A stretch of 64,000 bases of DNA from Echinarachnius parma (GCA_037951105.1 JBAMJV010008045.1:28192-92191); one strand, 5' to 3'; numbered from the stretch's first letter, positions 10,166-22,542 are shown. Numbers and translations are program-made. The notes: generated by a model from the letters alone, not told the origin.

Positions 10166-10665
10166 TTTATACGTGTGTATGTGTATGTGTGGTGGATTAT
10201 GTAACTGGTATATGCGTGTGTGTTTTTGAATGTGTGCGTGTGTTTGTGTTTGTTTGAGTGCTCGCGTGGATGAGTGTGCGTGCGTGTGTTTGTGTGTGTG
10301 TGGATGTGCGTGTGTGGTTGTTTGTGTGCATTTGTGAGTGTGCATTCATGTGTTTGTGTTTGTGTGGGTGTGTGTTGTGTATCTGTATGCGTATGTGTGG
10401 GAGTTTTATTAATGTTGTGTTTGTGTGTATACGCGTGTGTAAGGGTTTGTGTTTGTGTGTGCGCATGTGTGGGGTGTTTGTGTGCATTTGTGTTTGTTTG
10501 AGTGCGAGTGCGTGCGTGCGTGCGGGAGTGGATGTTTGTGCGTGTGGGTATGCGTGTGTGTGTGTGTGATTGAATGCGTGTATGTGTGTGTGTGTCTGTG
10601 TTGAAGTTTGAGTATTTAAGTTTTCGGTGCGCATGTGTATGTGTGTATGTGAGTGTTTGACATGA
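10129..10665 (+). repeat. GT-rich microsatellite tract (unit 1)
   Basis: About 540 bp of degenerate (GT)n/(GTTT)n/(GTGC)n on the plus strand. Long frames here translate to Cys/Val or His/Thr strings and are compositional. The unit 2 counterpart (22,692-23,312) is about 90-100 bp longer through internal expansion. Confidence 0.95.
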
Positions 10666-11689
10666 GTGTTGACTAAAAGCGAAAGGCAACGAACAGGTAG
10701 TGAACAGGACGGGTTGACTAGATCCAATAGACCGCTTATTTGATGCATGCAAATAATATGCGTATAACGTACATACTCCCCGTTGACAAGATTAAGCTTA
10801 ACAATAGTAACTACCCAGCTAGCCACCTGACGTCGTGCCATCGTTGGGCCGATGTCATTTTCGTTGTAAGGGGACGTTGGGCCAACATGCGACATGCGAC
10901 GTCACCGAGACGTTAAAATGTCCGCCAGCCCAACATCAGCTCGGCGTCTTTTTTTAATGCTGGCCCAACGTCATTTAGCGATTTCGGCCCAACATCAATT
11001 ATTGACAATGGCCCAATGTCAGTTCTAACGTAGGCCCAACATCGATTCCTGACGTTTTGACGTCGGCCCGACGTTAAAATGTCCGCCAGCCTAACATTGT
11101 CCCAACATCATTTTGTGATGTCGGGCAAATGTCGATTTCCGACAATGGCCCAACACCAAATCCTGACATAGGACAGATATCAAATTCTGATGTGGGCTCG
11201 ACGTTAAAATGTCCGCCAGCCCAACATCGTCACTACGTCATTTTGTGATATTGGCATAACGTCAATTTCCAACAATGGCCCAACATCAACTCATGACATT
11301 GGACCAACATAACATTATGATGTCGGCTCGAGGTTAAAATGTCCGCTAGCCCAACATTGTCACGACATCATTCTGTGATGTTGGTCCAACGTCAATTTCT
11401 GCCAATGGCCCAATATCAAATCCTGACGTTGGGCCAACATCAAATTCTGACGTTGGCCCGACATTAAAATGTCCGCCAGCCCGACATTAGCCCAACGTTA
11501 TTTTTTATTGTTGGCCCAACATCAAATCTTGACGTTGGCCCAACATCAAATCTTGACGTTCGCCCGACGTTTGAATGTCCGCTAACCCAACATTGGCCCA
11601 ACGTCATTTTCTGATGCTGGACCAACATCAAAATTTGACAATGGCCCAATGTCAAATGGCCAACGTAGGACCAACATCAAAAACGTAAA

Positions 11690-12222
11690 AAGAAATTAGA
11701 AAACATGCATAGATTCCACGTCCGATCCATGCATTTTGTTTAACCTTTACACACATTCATTCATAAATCATAATTCTATAAATATCCTATTCCTATACCT
11801 ATTGCCTACTCCTAAACCTATCATCCTATCGTCCTACAAACATAGTTTGCAATCGGTATACTATATATACACCTCTTCTTAGCATGTATGTTTTGTAATA
11901 GTTAGTATTTGAAGAGCGTTGAATTTGAAATAATCCACCTTCAAATCATATTCATAACACTATTTAAGGTGTTATTTATATTCTTATATATCCTTCTAAA
12001 TTATATACAGCAGCAAGGACATGACAAAAGTATATTTTGTAATATAAATAATTCCAAAAATCGAAAATTTTCATTTCACTTACGATCGCTTATAATCGAT
12101 CATGAATTTTCCGATAGCAATACTTTTTTTTTTTTAACTTTTGAATTACTAATGTTTGTAATCGATTAAACGAAATTCAATTCAGTATAGATTCTCAAAG
12201 CAAGTTAACAAAAATATAAGTA
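11690..12222. other. AT-rich unique spacer within the minisatellite element
   Basis: This roughly 530-bp block lacks the TTGGGCCAA units. It is AT-rich with poly-T at 12,125-12,136. A short open frame (11,909-12,169) has no recognisable similarity. It may be spacer between the two arms, or a separate insertion. Confidence 0.5.
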
Positions 12223-14366
12223 CCCAGCTAGCTAACTGACGTCGGGCCGGACGTCGGCAGGTCTTCGGCAAGATCCCGGTCGGCAAACAGACGTCGCGCC
12301 AACATTACGCCAACGTCGAATTTAAGTTGGAGGTTTTGGAAATGAAATAAGTCGGAAAATGGTTGTAGTTGAATATCGTGCCGATGTCATTAAGTTGACG
12401 AAAAAAATACGTCTCAAATAAAACGTCGCGCTAAAATCGCACCAATGCCGAAACTGGTACCAATTTAAGAGCTTGATACAGGGTTGTAATATTAATGTTG
12501 GGCCGATGTCAATAAACCAACATGAATATGACATCTCAAATATGACGTTGGGCCAATGTTGTACCGATGTCGGAATATATCATTTTAAGAGGTCGGTAAA
12601 TGGTTGAATGTGGAATTGATGTCGGACGGATGTTATTAATTGGACATCAATATGACATCACAAATATGACGTCAAGCCGATATCGCGCCGATGTCAGAAT
12701 TGGCAGCAATGACACGAGTCGGCAAATAGTCATGAAATCGATGTTCAGCCGATGTCAATATTCTGCCATGAATATGTCATCTCCAATATGACATCGGGAT
12801 AATTTCGCGCCGATGTTGGAACTGGTAGCAATTAAAGAGGTCGGTAAATGGTTGTAACATTGATGTCGGACCAATGAGTTTTATTGGACATCCATATGAC
12901 ATCTCAATTATGACGCCAAAGCGATATCCTGCCGATGTCATAAATGGCACCAATGAAACTAATCATTAAATAGTCATTAAATGGATGTTGTGCCGTTGTC
13001 AATAATTCGACATGAATATGACATCTCAAATATAAAATCGGCCTTCTATCGCCCCGATGTTGGAACTGGTAGTAATTTAAGAGGTCAGTAAAATGCTGTG
13101 AAATTGATGTCGGGTCACAGTTATTAATTAGACATAAATATGACATCCAAAATATGACTTTGGGCCTATACCGCACAGATGTCGGAACTTTACGAAATTT
13201 TAAAGGTGGGTAAAAGGTTGTGAAATAGATGTCGGGCGGATGTCATTACTCCTACATAAATATGACATCTCTACTATGACGTCAGTCCGATATTGTGATG
13301 ATGTTGTATCTGGTAGCAATTTAAGAGGTAGGTACATGGTTGTGAAATTGATGTCTGCCAATGTTATTAATTGGACCTCAATATGACATCTCTATATGAT
13401 GACGCCAAAGCGATATCCTGCCGATGTCAGAACTGACAGCAATTAAACAAGTCGGCAAATGGTCATTAAACTGATGTTGTGCCGATGTCATTAATCCGAC
13501 ATGAATAAGAGATCTCAAATATGACGTTGGATCAATGTTGTACCGATGTCGGAACTGGCGACCATTTGCCGGCTTGTTTCATTGCTGCCAGTTCTGACAT
13601 CGGCAGGATATCGCTATGGCGTCATCATTGAGATGTCATATTCATGTCTAATCATTGACTTCGGCACAACATCAATTAAATGACCATTTGCCGAGTTGTT
13701 TCATTGCTGCAAGTTCTTACATCAGCCTGACATATTTATCACATTCATGTCTAATTAATAACATCGGACCGATATCAATTTTACTACCATTTACCGACCT
13801 CCTTAATTGCTATCTTTTCCGACATCGGCGCGATATTAGCCCGACGTCATATTGGAGATGGCATATTCATGTCCGACTATTGACATCGGCGCAACATCAC
13901 TTTTATGATCATTTGCCGACTTGTTTCATTGCTGTCAGTTCTGACATCGGCAGGATATCGCATTGACGTCATCATTGAGATGTCATATTCATGTCGGATC
14001 ATTGACATCGGCTCAACATCAACTTAATGACTATTAACCGACTTGATTCACTGCTGCCCATTCTGACGTCGTAGGATTTCGGTTTGACGTAAAAATTGAG
14101 ATATCCTATTCTTGTCTCATTACTAACATTGTCCCGACATTAATTTCACAACCATGACTGACCACTGACTGAATAATTGATGTTGGGTCGAAATCGCAAA
14201 ATGACGTTTGCCCAGCATTAAAAAAACAAAAACGCCGCGCTGATGTTGGGCTGGCGGACATTTTTACGTCGCGGCGACGTCGGATTTTTAATGTAGGCCC
14301 AACGTCTTCTTAAAACGACTTTTTACATTGGCCCAATGTTGGCACAACGTCAGGTGGCTAGCTGGG
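12223..14366. mobile_element. inner copy of the CCCAGCTAGC element
   Basis: A second pair of ends, CCCAGCTAGCTAACTGACGT at 12,223 and ACGTCAGGTGGCTAGCTGGG ending 14,366, lies inside the larger element, again flanked by TA (12,221-12,222 and 14,367-14,368). Its array uses a different unit (boxes GGTCGGTAAATGG, ATGAATATGACATCTC, GCCGATGTC). The unit orientation flips near 13,560. Some units of this second type continue just beyond 14,366, so a simple single nested insertion does not explain everything. Confidence 0.7.
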
Positions 14367-15462
14367 TAGCAACCTCTTAAATTGATACCAGTCCCAACAT
14401 CGGCGCTATATTAGGTCGACCTCTTATTGGAGATGTCATATTAATGACATTGGGCCATTGTCAAATGTTGATGTTGGTCCAGCATCAAACGTCGGGCGAA
14501 CGTCAAGATTTGATGTTGGGCCAACAGTACAAAATAACGTTGGGCTAATGTCGGGCTGGCGGACATTGTAATGTCGGGCCAACGTCAGGATTTGATATTG
14601 GGCCATTGGCGGAAATTGACATTGGGCCAACATCACAGAATGATGTTGTGACAATGTTGGGCTAGTAGACATTTTAACCTCGCGCCCATATCATAATGTT
14701 ATGTTGGTCCAATGTCATGAGTTGATGTTGGGCCATTGTCAGAAATTGACGTATCACAAAATGACGTGGTGACGATGTTGGGCTGGCGAACATTTTAACG
14801 TCGAGCCTACATCAGAATTTGATATCTGGCCTATGTCAGGATTTGGTGTTGGGCCATTGTCGGAAATTGACATTTGCCCGACATCACAAAATGATGTTGG
14901 GCTAGCGGACATTTTAACCTCGCGCCCACATCATAATGTTATGTTGGTCCAATGTCATGAGTTGATGTTGGGCCATTGTCAGAAATTGACGTATCACAAA
15001 ATGACGTGGTGACGATGTTGGGCTGGCGGACATTTTAACGTCGAGCCCACATCAGAATTTGATATCTGTCCTATGTCAGGATTTGGTGTTGGGCCATTGT
15101 CGGAAATTGACATTTGCCCGACATCACAAAATGATGTTGGGACAATGTTAGGCTAGCGGACATTTTAACCTCGCGCCCACATCATTATGTTATGTTGGTC
15201 CAATGTCATGAGTTGATGTTGGGCCATTGTCAGAAATTGACGTATCACAAAATGACGTGGTTACGATGTTGGGCTGGCGGACATTTTAACCTCGAGCCAA
15301 CCGCGATAAGCCGACATCCGGCCAACAACTTATGACATCGGCACGACGTCAGGTGGCTAGCTGGGTAGGTCCGGCAAGCATGCCGGAGCTTGACGGACCT
15401 AGTTACTATTGTTATGCTTGTCAACGGGGAGTATTACGTCATACGCATATTATTTGCTTATA

Positions 15463-15674
15463 CAGGGTGGCCCAGAAATAACGGAACGGGGTACTTTCCA
15501 TTATAAAGAAACATACAGACTAGGTTCACTGGATAGATCTTTTTAAAAGAAATTTTATATCAACAACAGTAATTTGGTCAAGTAGTTTTTTGTTTGGTAT
15601 CTATCCAGTGAACCTATTATGTACGTTTCTTCACAATGGCAAATACCCCGTTCCGTTATTTCTGGGACACCCTG
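15463..15674. mobile_element. 212-bp MITE, CAGGGTG ends (unit 1)
   Basis: It begins CAGGGTGGCCCAGAAATAAC and ends GTTATTTCTGGGACACCCTG, with inner boxes GGTTCACTGGATAGAT and ATCTATCCAGTGAACC in inverted order. The left flank is TA; the right flank is AA. CAGGGTG ends are typical of mariner-like MITEs. It is present in both units, so it inserted before the duplication. Confidence 0.85.
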
Positions 15675-16497
15675 AAACGGTCGTTTCAGAACGGGAAACT
15701 CGTTCTCGTCGACACTAGCGAAAAGTCTCTATTCTTGATTATGAACGATTTGGGGACCAACTTGTGTTAATCAGTCAAAATGGTAGGTTATTACATTCCA
15801 GCTGGAGTAATCATGAAAACAATCAAGTGATGTCTACAAATTCCACTGCACCAACGTTGCAAAGCATTTTCTGCATTCTCAGCTAGGAAGTGCCCACTAC
15901 TTGGTTGCATACAGAAAATAACCAATGATCTATGCAAATTGCATAGCGCATCAGTACTTTTAAGTCATACATGCTAGTTCATGGGCACGCCTTTGAAGAG
16001 AATATAAAACATGTTTCACGCAACTTGTAGTTTTTAAAATTCATCCTCTTAGTAGTGTAAACAAATTATGGATAATTAATCACAGGCAGTGAGAGAAAGG
16101 CAATTTTGTTGATAAAGTGCGATGAAAATCGAATTGAATTATTAAAATTGTTCATAAGCGTATTTTGTTCTAGTGATTTTAGGATATTATGTTGGTTGCA
16201 TGTGGATTGTAAATGACTGAATGACAGCATTGGTTCTTTTAGTTTGCGACCAAGTCAAGGCCGTTCGCTTTGGTAAATCAATACAGAAGTTGCTAGTGTT
16301 TACATTTCCAAAGGTGATCAAGTGTCCAAAGCATTGATGCAAGGGCATTGTGCAATCAACGAGAAGATCCCATAGCACATGTATCAATCGAGTGCCCAAC
16401 AAAATGCATTAAGTGTGCACTGGGCACTTGTGCTACTTGATCCCATCATACATGTAATGCATAGCATAGGGCACTTGTGCTACTTGATTCCATCATA
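15675..16497. other. no gene; non-coding part of unit 1
   Basis: No coding sequence is seen. It is near-identical to 23,790-24,489 plus 24,708-24,830 apart from the 216-bp MITE in unit 2. The empty site for that MITE is at 16,388-16,396 (CCCATAGCACATG). The last 120 bases carry the GTGCACTGGGCACTTGTGC boxes of the dispersed block. Confidence 0.6.
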
Positions 16498-19228
16498 AAC
16501 TGGGTTCCAAAAGAAACTTATCACTTCTTCAGAGCGACACACATTATAATCTAAAGCATAAAAATGAATCATAATTGTGCATAGATTAGCTATAATATTC
16601 CTCAGCATGCACATCTAAACAAATTTATGTTTGATTTAGTCAACAAAGAATAACATAAGGTGAAATCGCAAGAGGTAATTTTTCAAAAATCACAGACTGC
16701 TCGCCTTCCGGGCACGGAGCTCGGTACGGACAATAGCCAGCCTGGTGATTACATAACCCGCCTTTGATGTTGAATGAATAGCTATTGAAAGTTCTGAATA
16801 GACCGCCTTTCGTGGAGGTTCGCAGCGAGCAGTTTCTGTGATTTTTGTAAAGTGACCTATAGCGATTCCATCGCATTTTCTCGTTTTTGGCAAAAGCAAC
16901 CTTTCATTCTTTCAGATATTTTTTTTTTCTTTTGCCCCATTCAGGGAACTTTATTTTATTCAAAAATTTACAAGTTATATGGTTACATTATTCATACAAA
17001 CAGAAATAAAAACATATAAATATTGTATTATACATACACAATTATGACAAAAAATCAATGAACTGTTTTACTTTGTTTAACCCAATTGGAAGATATATTT
17101 TGCATTTGAGATAAAATATTAAATCATATTTTAGCTCTTGTAGCAAAGTGTTGACATTCATTATTTTACCTTTCCGTGATTTTTTTATGTAATTTTTATA
17201 AATGATATATTCGGCAAAGTTAATCAGTAGATTAACCAAAAAAAATCATTATTACCAATCTTATAACCAATAGTTAACAATTCCTCATTTATCTCCAATT
17301 CTATGCCACAAAAATAAAATATTATCTTTGATATAATTTTCCAAAATAATTTCAGATTTTTACTATCTAACAGCATATGCTTAGTTGTTTATGGTGTATG
17401 ACAAAATAGACAATTATCATCATTGACGATCTTCCATTTACATAAATTATATCTTGATGGCAAAAACAAATACAAATATTTGAAATTGAATTGTCTAATT
17501 ATATTATGTGTCAATGTCTTAAATTTAAACAGAAGAACATTATACCAATCAAAATTCACTGGGAGTAACAAATGTTCTTGCCAAAAGTTGAACACAATAG
17601 GTTTCAGACGTTTCTTTTGTAATAACAACAGATACAAATGCTTTGTTTTCATATTTATAATATCAATATATTCACCATTTGAAATTGGTATTAATCGTGA
17701 TTCATGTTTTTCGAGTAAATCATATCTCTAGAGCGCATTTTTTGTAACCAATATTTCGAGAATGCTTTGTTTAACTTTGCATAACAAAATTTAAAAAAAA
17801 TTCTGATAAACCATACTTTTGGCAAATACTTTTCGAATCCCTCCATTGACCCTGGTTTGTAACTTGATGTACCTTTAAAATCCCCGCATTTTTCCATGAC
17901 TTAAAAACGAGTACTTTTCCATCAAATGTTATATTACTATTGTTCCATAAAATTTCATCTTTAATATCAATAACATCAAGCTTATCGACGTATCTTAGGG
18001 TAGACCAAATACAAAGTAAATCTGAATAAAAAGGTGGCACTTTTAGTTTCAAACAAATCTGTTTCATATGAAACTTAGTACAATTAAATTGGAGGCAAGT
18101 TGGTATTCCCCCGACTTTTATCATCCAATAAAAAAACATTATTTGCCATGATGCATGCTTATCATTCATAAATTTAATCACCCTTGAGAGTCGTAGTGAA
18201 CTAATTCTTGATTGTAAATCAATCATATTCAACCCTCCTTTTACTTCAGTGTTTATACAAATATTTCTTTTAACATTTTCTTTTTTTGATCCCCATGAAA
18301 ATGAATATATAAGTTTATTAATTTGCTTAACCAAGCTATATGGGACCGTCACAGCGGTTGCTAGATATATTATTTGTGACATAATAATCGATTTAATTAT
18401 AACAACCTTTCCATAATAAGTCAAATTTCTCATCTTCCATAAATTCAAAAGCCTCATAATCTTATCAATTTTCCCCTCCCAATTAATATCTTCCACCTCT
18501 TTACCATCTCTGCCAACATATACCCCAAGGCATTTTACAGGTTCATTTATAAATTTCAGTTCATCTACTTCATTAACATCGTAACTTTTAACAAGATACA
18601 TTGCATTTGATTTTTTCCAATTAACACAAATACCAGCGATTTTTCCAAAATTATTAATCTCTTTCATCACATTTCTCATAGATATCAATGAATTAACAAA
18701 TATTACTGTGTCGTCTGCATATTGACCAATTTTAATCTCTTCATTCTGAGTGGTATCAGGATGGGGTATATTTAGTCCCTGAATATCATTATTTTCTTCA
18801 ATCCTTACAGCTAACGCTTCAACAACAAGAATTAATAATAAGGCTGATAGTGGACATCCTTGTCGCACTCCTTTTTGGATATTGAATGTGTTTGACAGCC
18901 ATCCATAATTCAAAATCCTACCACAAGTATTTTTATAAAGGGTTTGTATCCATATAATAAAAGAATCTTTAAAACCATATTTCTTCAAAATATAAAAAAG
19001 GAACGAATGATTAACATTATCGAATGCTTGTTTAAAATCAATAAACATCAAAATACTTTGTATTTTCTCTAATTCACAATAGTCAATCACATCTTGAACC
19101 AGCCGCACATTTTCCAGGGCCGATCTCTTTTTCATAAAACCAGATTGATCACGCGATATTATGTTGCCTATAACACCTTTCAGTTGCCTTGACAAAGCAC
19201 ACGCTGCAATTTTGTAGTCTATATTCAT
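16498..19228. mobile_element. TIR element carrying an L1-like LINE (unit 1, truncated)
   Basis: The left end AACTGGGTTCCAAAAGAAAC follows TA at 16,496-16,497 and matches the left end of the complete counterpart at 24,831. The right end is missing, because sequence jumps at about 19,225-19,229 from the LINE reverse transcriptase into sequence that in unit 2 lies at 28,929. A deletion of about 1.36 kb relative to unit 2 explains this. Confidence 0.8.
16917..19228 (-). pseudogene. L1/Tx1-like LINE ORF2, RT to 3' end (unit 1 copy)
   Basis: The minus strand encodes the reverse transcriptase and C-terminal region of an L1/Tx1-type LINE. An open frame of 510 codons (19,303-17,771) shows SRDQSGFMKKRSALENVR, the catalytic FIDFKQAFDNV at about residues 88-98, RQGCPLSALL at 147-156 and QYADDTVIF with the active-site YADD at 195-198. 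The first 26 residues are not LINE: they come from flanking repeat joined at the deletion point, so the start codon is accidental. After a frameshift near 17,800 the C-terminal domain continues to CLFCHT (about 17,395), a Cys-rich motif seen in Tx1-like proteins. A 3' A-rich tail lies at 16,917-16,935. The N-terminal endonuclease is absent; the copy is dead. Confidence 0.9.
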
Positions 19229-20395
19229 CTTAAATACATAGTGGGCACGTATTAGTGTACTATATAGAGAGAGTTTCCTAGAGCTGACATTAATATTCAA
19301 CATTCTTAATGCGTGTGTGGCTGGAAGCCCGGATAGGATACTGTTTTAAGAAGGCTAGCGTGGCTGATAATTGAAGATAGAGGGGAAATAGGGGTTGAAA
19401 CTACATTAGTGTTGATTTGCTGGACCATTTAGTGCGAAAATGGGACTTTACCTTAGTGTGGAAACACGTGCCCAATGCTATGCATGTATGATGGGATCAA
19501 TTAGCACAAGTGCCCAGTGCACACTCAATGCATTGCGCTGGGCACGCGATCGTTTTTTTCAATGCATTGTCGCTCAATGTATCTTAACATATAAGACCAG
19601 ACAGATTTGCGCACACCCGACTTGGTAGAAGACTAAAAGAATCAATGGTATACTGTTCCTTTTTTTTTTATAGTCATGCGTATAAAATCGTGTGGAGATT
19701 ATTGGTACAGAAATCACATTTTCATGAAATTCACTGATGCACATAACACAATGTATCCAACATTCATACCCATCATCCAAGATTCATTAACTCAAAGTTT
19801 ATTAAATAAACGATCGAATGCCCAAGGCATTGCATTAAGTGTGCATTGGCATGGGCACTTGTGCTACTTGATCCCATCATACATGTAAAGCATAGCATTG
19901 GGCACAAGTAGCACAAGTAGCACAAGTGCCCAGTGCACACTCAATGCATTGCGCTGGGCACGCGATCGTTTTTTTCAATGCATTGTCGCTCAATGTATCT
20001 TAACATATAAGACCAGACAGATTTGCGCACACCCGACTTGGTAGAAGACTAAAAGAATCAATGGTATACTGTTACTTTTTTTTTTTTATAGTCATGCGTA
20101 TAAAATCGTGTGGAGATTATTGGTACAGAAATCACATTTTCATGAAATTCACTGATGCACATAACACATTGTATCCAACATTCATACCCATCATCCAAGA
20201 TTCATTAACTCAAAGTTTATTAAAGAAACGATCGAATGCCCAAGGCATTGCATTAAGTGTGCATTGGCATGGGCACTTCTGCTACTTGATCCCATGATAC
20301 ATGTAAAGCATAGCATTGGGCACTTGTGCTACTTGATCGCATCATACATGTTATGCATAGCATTGGGCACGTGTTTCCACATTAAGGAATGCTAG
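19229..20395. repeat. dispersed fold-back block and 416-bp sub-repeats ending unit 1
   Basis: 19,229-19,440 matches 28,929-29,128 and includes the uninterrupted site GGACCATTTAGTGCG (19,422-19,436), the empty version of the LINE insertion at 29,129. After that, two sub-copies with period 416 (GCGCTGGGCACGCGATCG at 19,535 and 19,951) carry AGAAATCACATTTTCATGAA and GCATAGCATTGGGCAC, ending TTTCCACATTAAGGA at 20,388. The open frames here repeat in every copy and are not genes. Confidence 0.8.
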
Positions 20396-21289
20396 CTTCG
20401 CGCTAGCATTCTCTAAAAGTGATGTCCGGACGTCAATCACTTTATATTATATTTTGAAAGCAAATTTCACAACAATGAGAGCATTTGAATGGGAATTATT
20501 ATTATTTCCCATGTTTCTTTTAATGATCTTTCACATGGAATTGAAATCAACCAAATCAGTTACAATTAATTTTGGGGGGGCACTTCGGAAAATACCAATA
20601 CTCAACGCTCCCTTTAAGAAAACGAAACACCTACCGGCGTCGGCGACTCAGTAGTACTTGGGACTGCCATCAAGCCATTCGTATCTCTTGGTGGATATAT
20701 TCCACCCATAGAGGCGATGGATCTTCCCCTCCTCCAACGAAAAGTACGATTAGAGCTTCCCCTATCTAGAATGCGCACTTTCGCGTAAAATGGGCAAAGC
20801 GATGCATGCGAGGTAAATTGTCAAATTGTCAATCTACAAATGGCCTAGCTCACATATATCTTGTGAATTACAATGAGATGCATATAAAAGGAATTTAAAC
20901 ACGAAAGCAAATCTGTTGTACCCGATTAAAATGCATCCAAATGTCTTGGACATTACATACCAAAGCATGCCAACTTGCAATGCCAGACTCAAAGAATCAA
21001 TGCTGTATTCAATTTCTTTTTATCATCGATTCTTTTAGTCCAACAAAATACAGTCCAACCTGAGTATAGAGACCATTAATGGAGCCCAAAAAGTAAAACT
21101 GAAACTGGTGACCTCTATAATCCGGTTCCGTGATTACTCATGGTGGCCATTATAGTCATGTTGTCTGATGACAGATATGACTGTGCACACAATCTACACA
21201 ATGAATAAAAAATCAACAAACATGAAACGCATTGTATATGAAGTTTTTGTTTATTTTTTATTAATTTGTAAATTTTCATTATTTTCATA

Positions 21290-21459
21290 ATACGCGCCCA
21301 TCGGGATCTCTTACATACATAGTGGGCACATGTCAGTATTTACTCATACGTGCCCATCGGGATCTCTTACATACATAGTGGGCACATGGCAGTATTTACT
21401 CCTACGTGCCCATCGGGATCTCTTACATACATAGTGGGCACATGTCAGTATTTACTAAC
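21290..21459. repeat. 56-bp tandem repeat, 3 copies (unit 2)
   Basis: Counterpart of 8,731-8,900 with the same three GCCCATCGGGATCTCTTACA copies and only a few base differences. Confidence 0.85.
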
Positions 21460-21555
21460 ACGCGCCAACATGTGTCTAAGCTGATCTCTTACAAACATTT
21501 TTGCCACAAGCCATTTAGTTTCGAATATCTTACAGTTTGAATTTTACATGTAAAG

Positions 21556-21772
21556 TCCACACCAATTTATCGTATTCGCATTAGAAACTAGAGAGAAATA
21601 CCAGTTATATACATTGATCTTCAGAATTAACTTTGGGGCAGTGGCATTTGTATACATGTAGTGCCCACACCAATTTATTGTATTCGCATTGGAGCTATCG
21701 AGAAATACCAATTATATACATTGTTCTCCAGAATAAACTTTGGTGCAGAGCCATTTGTATGGAAAACGTCAT
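21556..21772. repeat. 108-bp tandem repeat, 2 copies (unit 2)
   Basis: Counterpart of 8,995-9,211 (CCACACCAATTTAT(C/T)GTATT in two copies). Confidence 0.8.
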
Positions 21773-22307
21773 TGTTAGCATGGTAGCTCATGCTTGAATG
21801 CAACACACCAACATTTGTGTTAAATTAAAACACGCTATGACCCCAAATGTAGTCCTAATCATGGCAAGTCGAACTCGGTGCACTTCAACAATGTAATAAT
21901 CTTACAATAAACACATAACCAATTGGTAGATAACATTCCCACAGCCTGACTTACTAAATTAGTCTTAGCTTTATTATATTTGGATTTGGCAATATGTGTT
22001 GAAACGAGAGCCCAAGGCAACCATGTAATGAGCAATGAGATTATCTCCTTGTCCTATTTCAAAAGCTCACTGTACCTGTAATGCATTGTTAAAGGCACTT
22101 GTGTTTACATTAAGGTGAATAGTGTATAAATTGCACTGAAGAGTGCCCACATTGGATACTATTGATCAATTAGCTTTCTTTGGCTATTCCAAAGAATGGA
22201 AGTCTAGGGGTAAATTGTCTGAGAAAACGTATTTCTGTTCACTCAGCCGGTGTATTACGGAGTTTTTGCAAACCTGAGGACGACGAGTAGTGGGGTGGTT
22301 AAGGGGG

Positions 22308-22542
22308 CCATGACTGCATTTTGGGGTACGATTGTTTTACTTGGCATACATACTCCTTGGATCAAAAGAAGAAAATTCGTCAAAAGAGACACTCTGTATC
22401 TATGCAAATTAGGCCTAATTTCCATAATTGATACAGAGTGTCTCTTTGGATAGATTTTCTTCTTTTGATCCAACGAGTTTGTATGCCAAGTAAAACAATT
22501 GTACCCCAAACTGCAGTGAACACCCATATTTGTGGCCCCTAC
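22308..22542. mobile_element. long hairpin element (unit 2)
   Basis: Counterpart of 9,746-9,980. The stem is retained; the loop reads AATTAGGCCTAATTTCCATA, so the two copies differ by a few bases in the loop only. Confidence 0.75.

Larger units (their letters stand above)
10814..15365. mobile_element. 4.55-kb TIR element filled with minisatellite
   Basis: The ends are CCCAGCTAGCCACCTGACGT and its reverse complement ACGTCAGGTGGCTAGCTGGG, flanked by TA at 10,812-10,813 and 15,366-15,367. Unit 2 has the uninterrupted site AACTAGGTCCGG at about 23,483, which gives a TA duplication. The left arm (to about 11,690) repeats TTAAAATGTCCGCCAGCC about every 130 bp, with shorter units of about 24 bp such as TGACGTTGGCCCAACATCAA. 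The right arm (14,430-15,365) carries the same units in reverse complement, so the whole forms a giant imperfect fold-back. No transposase is present; frames in the array are repeat shadows. TA duplication fits Tc1/mariner-type mobilisation, by inference. Confidence 0.85.
7823..20395. repeat. tandem segmental duplication, unit 1
   Basis: The unit begins CTTCGCGCTAGCATTCTC and ends CCACATTAAGGA. It is collinear with 20,396-32,078 and nearly identical wherever both are present (for example 9,688-9,891 against 22,250-22,453, offset 12,562). Differences from unit 2: a 4.55-kb element at 10,814-15,365, an extra sub-repeat of about 416 bp at 19.5-20.0 kb, and a deletion at 19,225-19,229 corresponding to about 27,567-28,928. 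It lacks the MITE, LINE and TIR-X insertions of unit 2. The high similarity suggests a recent duplication or misassembly of two haplotypes; the unit-specific insertions argue against a pure assembly artefact. Confidence 0.85.

Noticed and set aside
10118..10895. Long open frames (up to 232 codons) in the GT-rich tract and the matching ones at 22.7-23.5 and 30.9-31.7 kb
   Set aside because: They translate to His/Thr or Cys/Val strings on both strands and in all frames, as expected of a degenerate GT/CA microsatellite.
10814..11690. CRISPR-like array
   Set aside because: Repeats are degenerate with no unique spacers of constant length, the genome is eukaryotic, and the array is bounded by TIRs.
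11464..14672. Frames rich in VGPTS or DIGRIS words in the minisatellite element
   Set aside because: They arise from a 24-bp repeat unit (8 codons) and shift with every unit; no start or conservation supports coding.
16640..16899. Pair of 69-78-codon minus frames conserved at 24,973-25,232
   Set aside because: They lie in duplicated non-coding DNA just outside the LINE; conservation reflects the recent duplication and two overlapping frames are equally kept.
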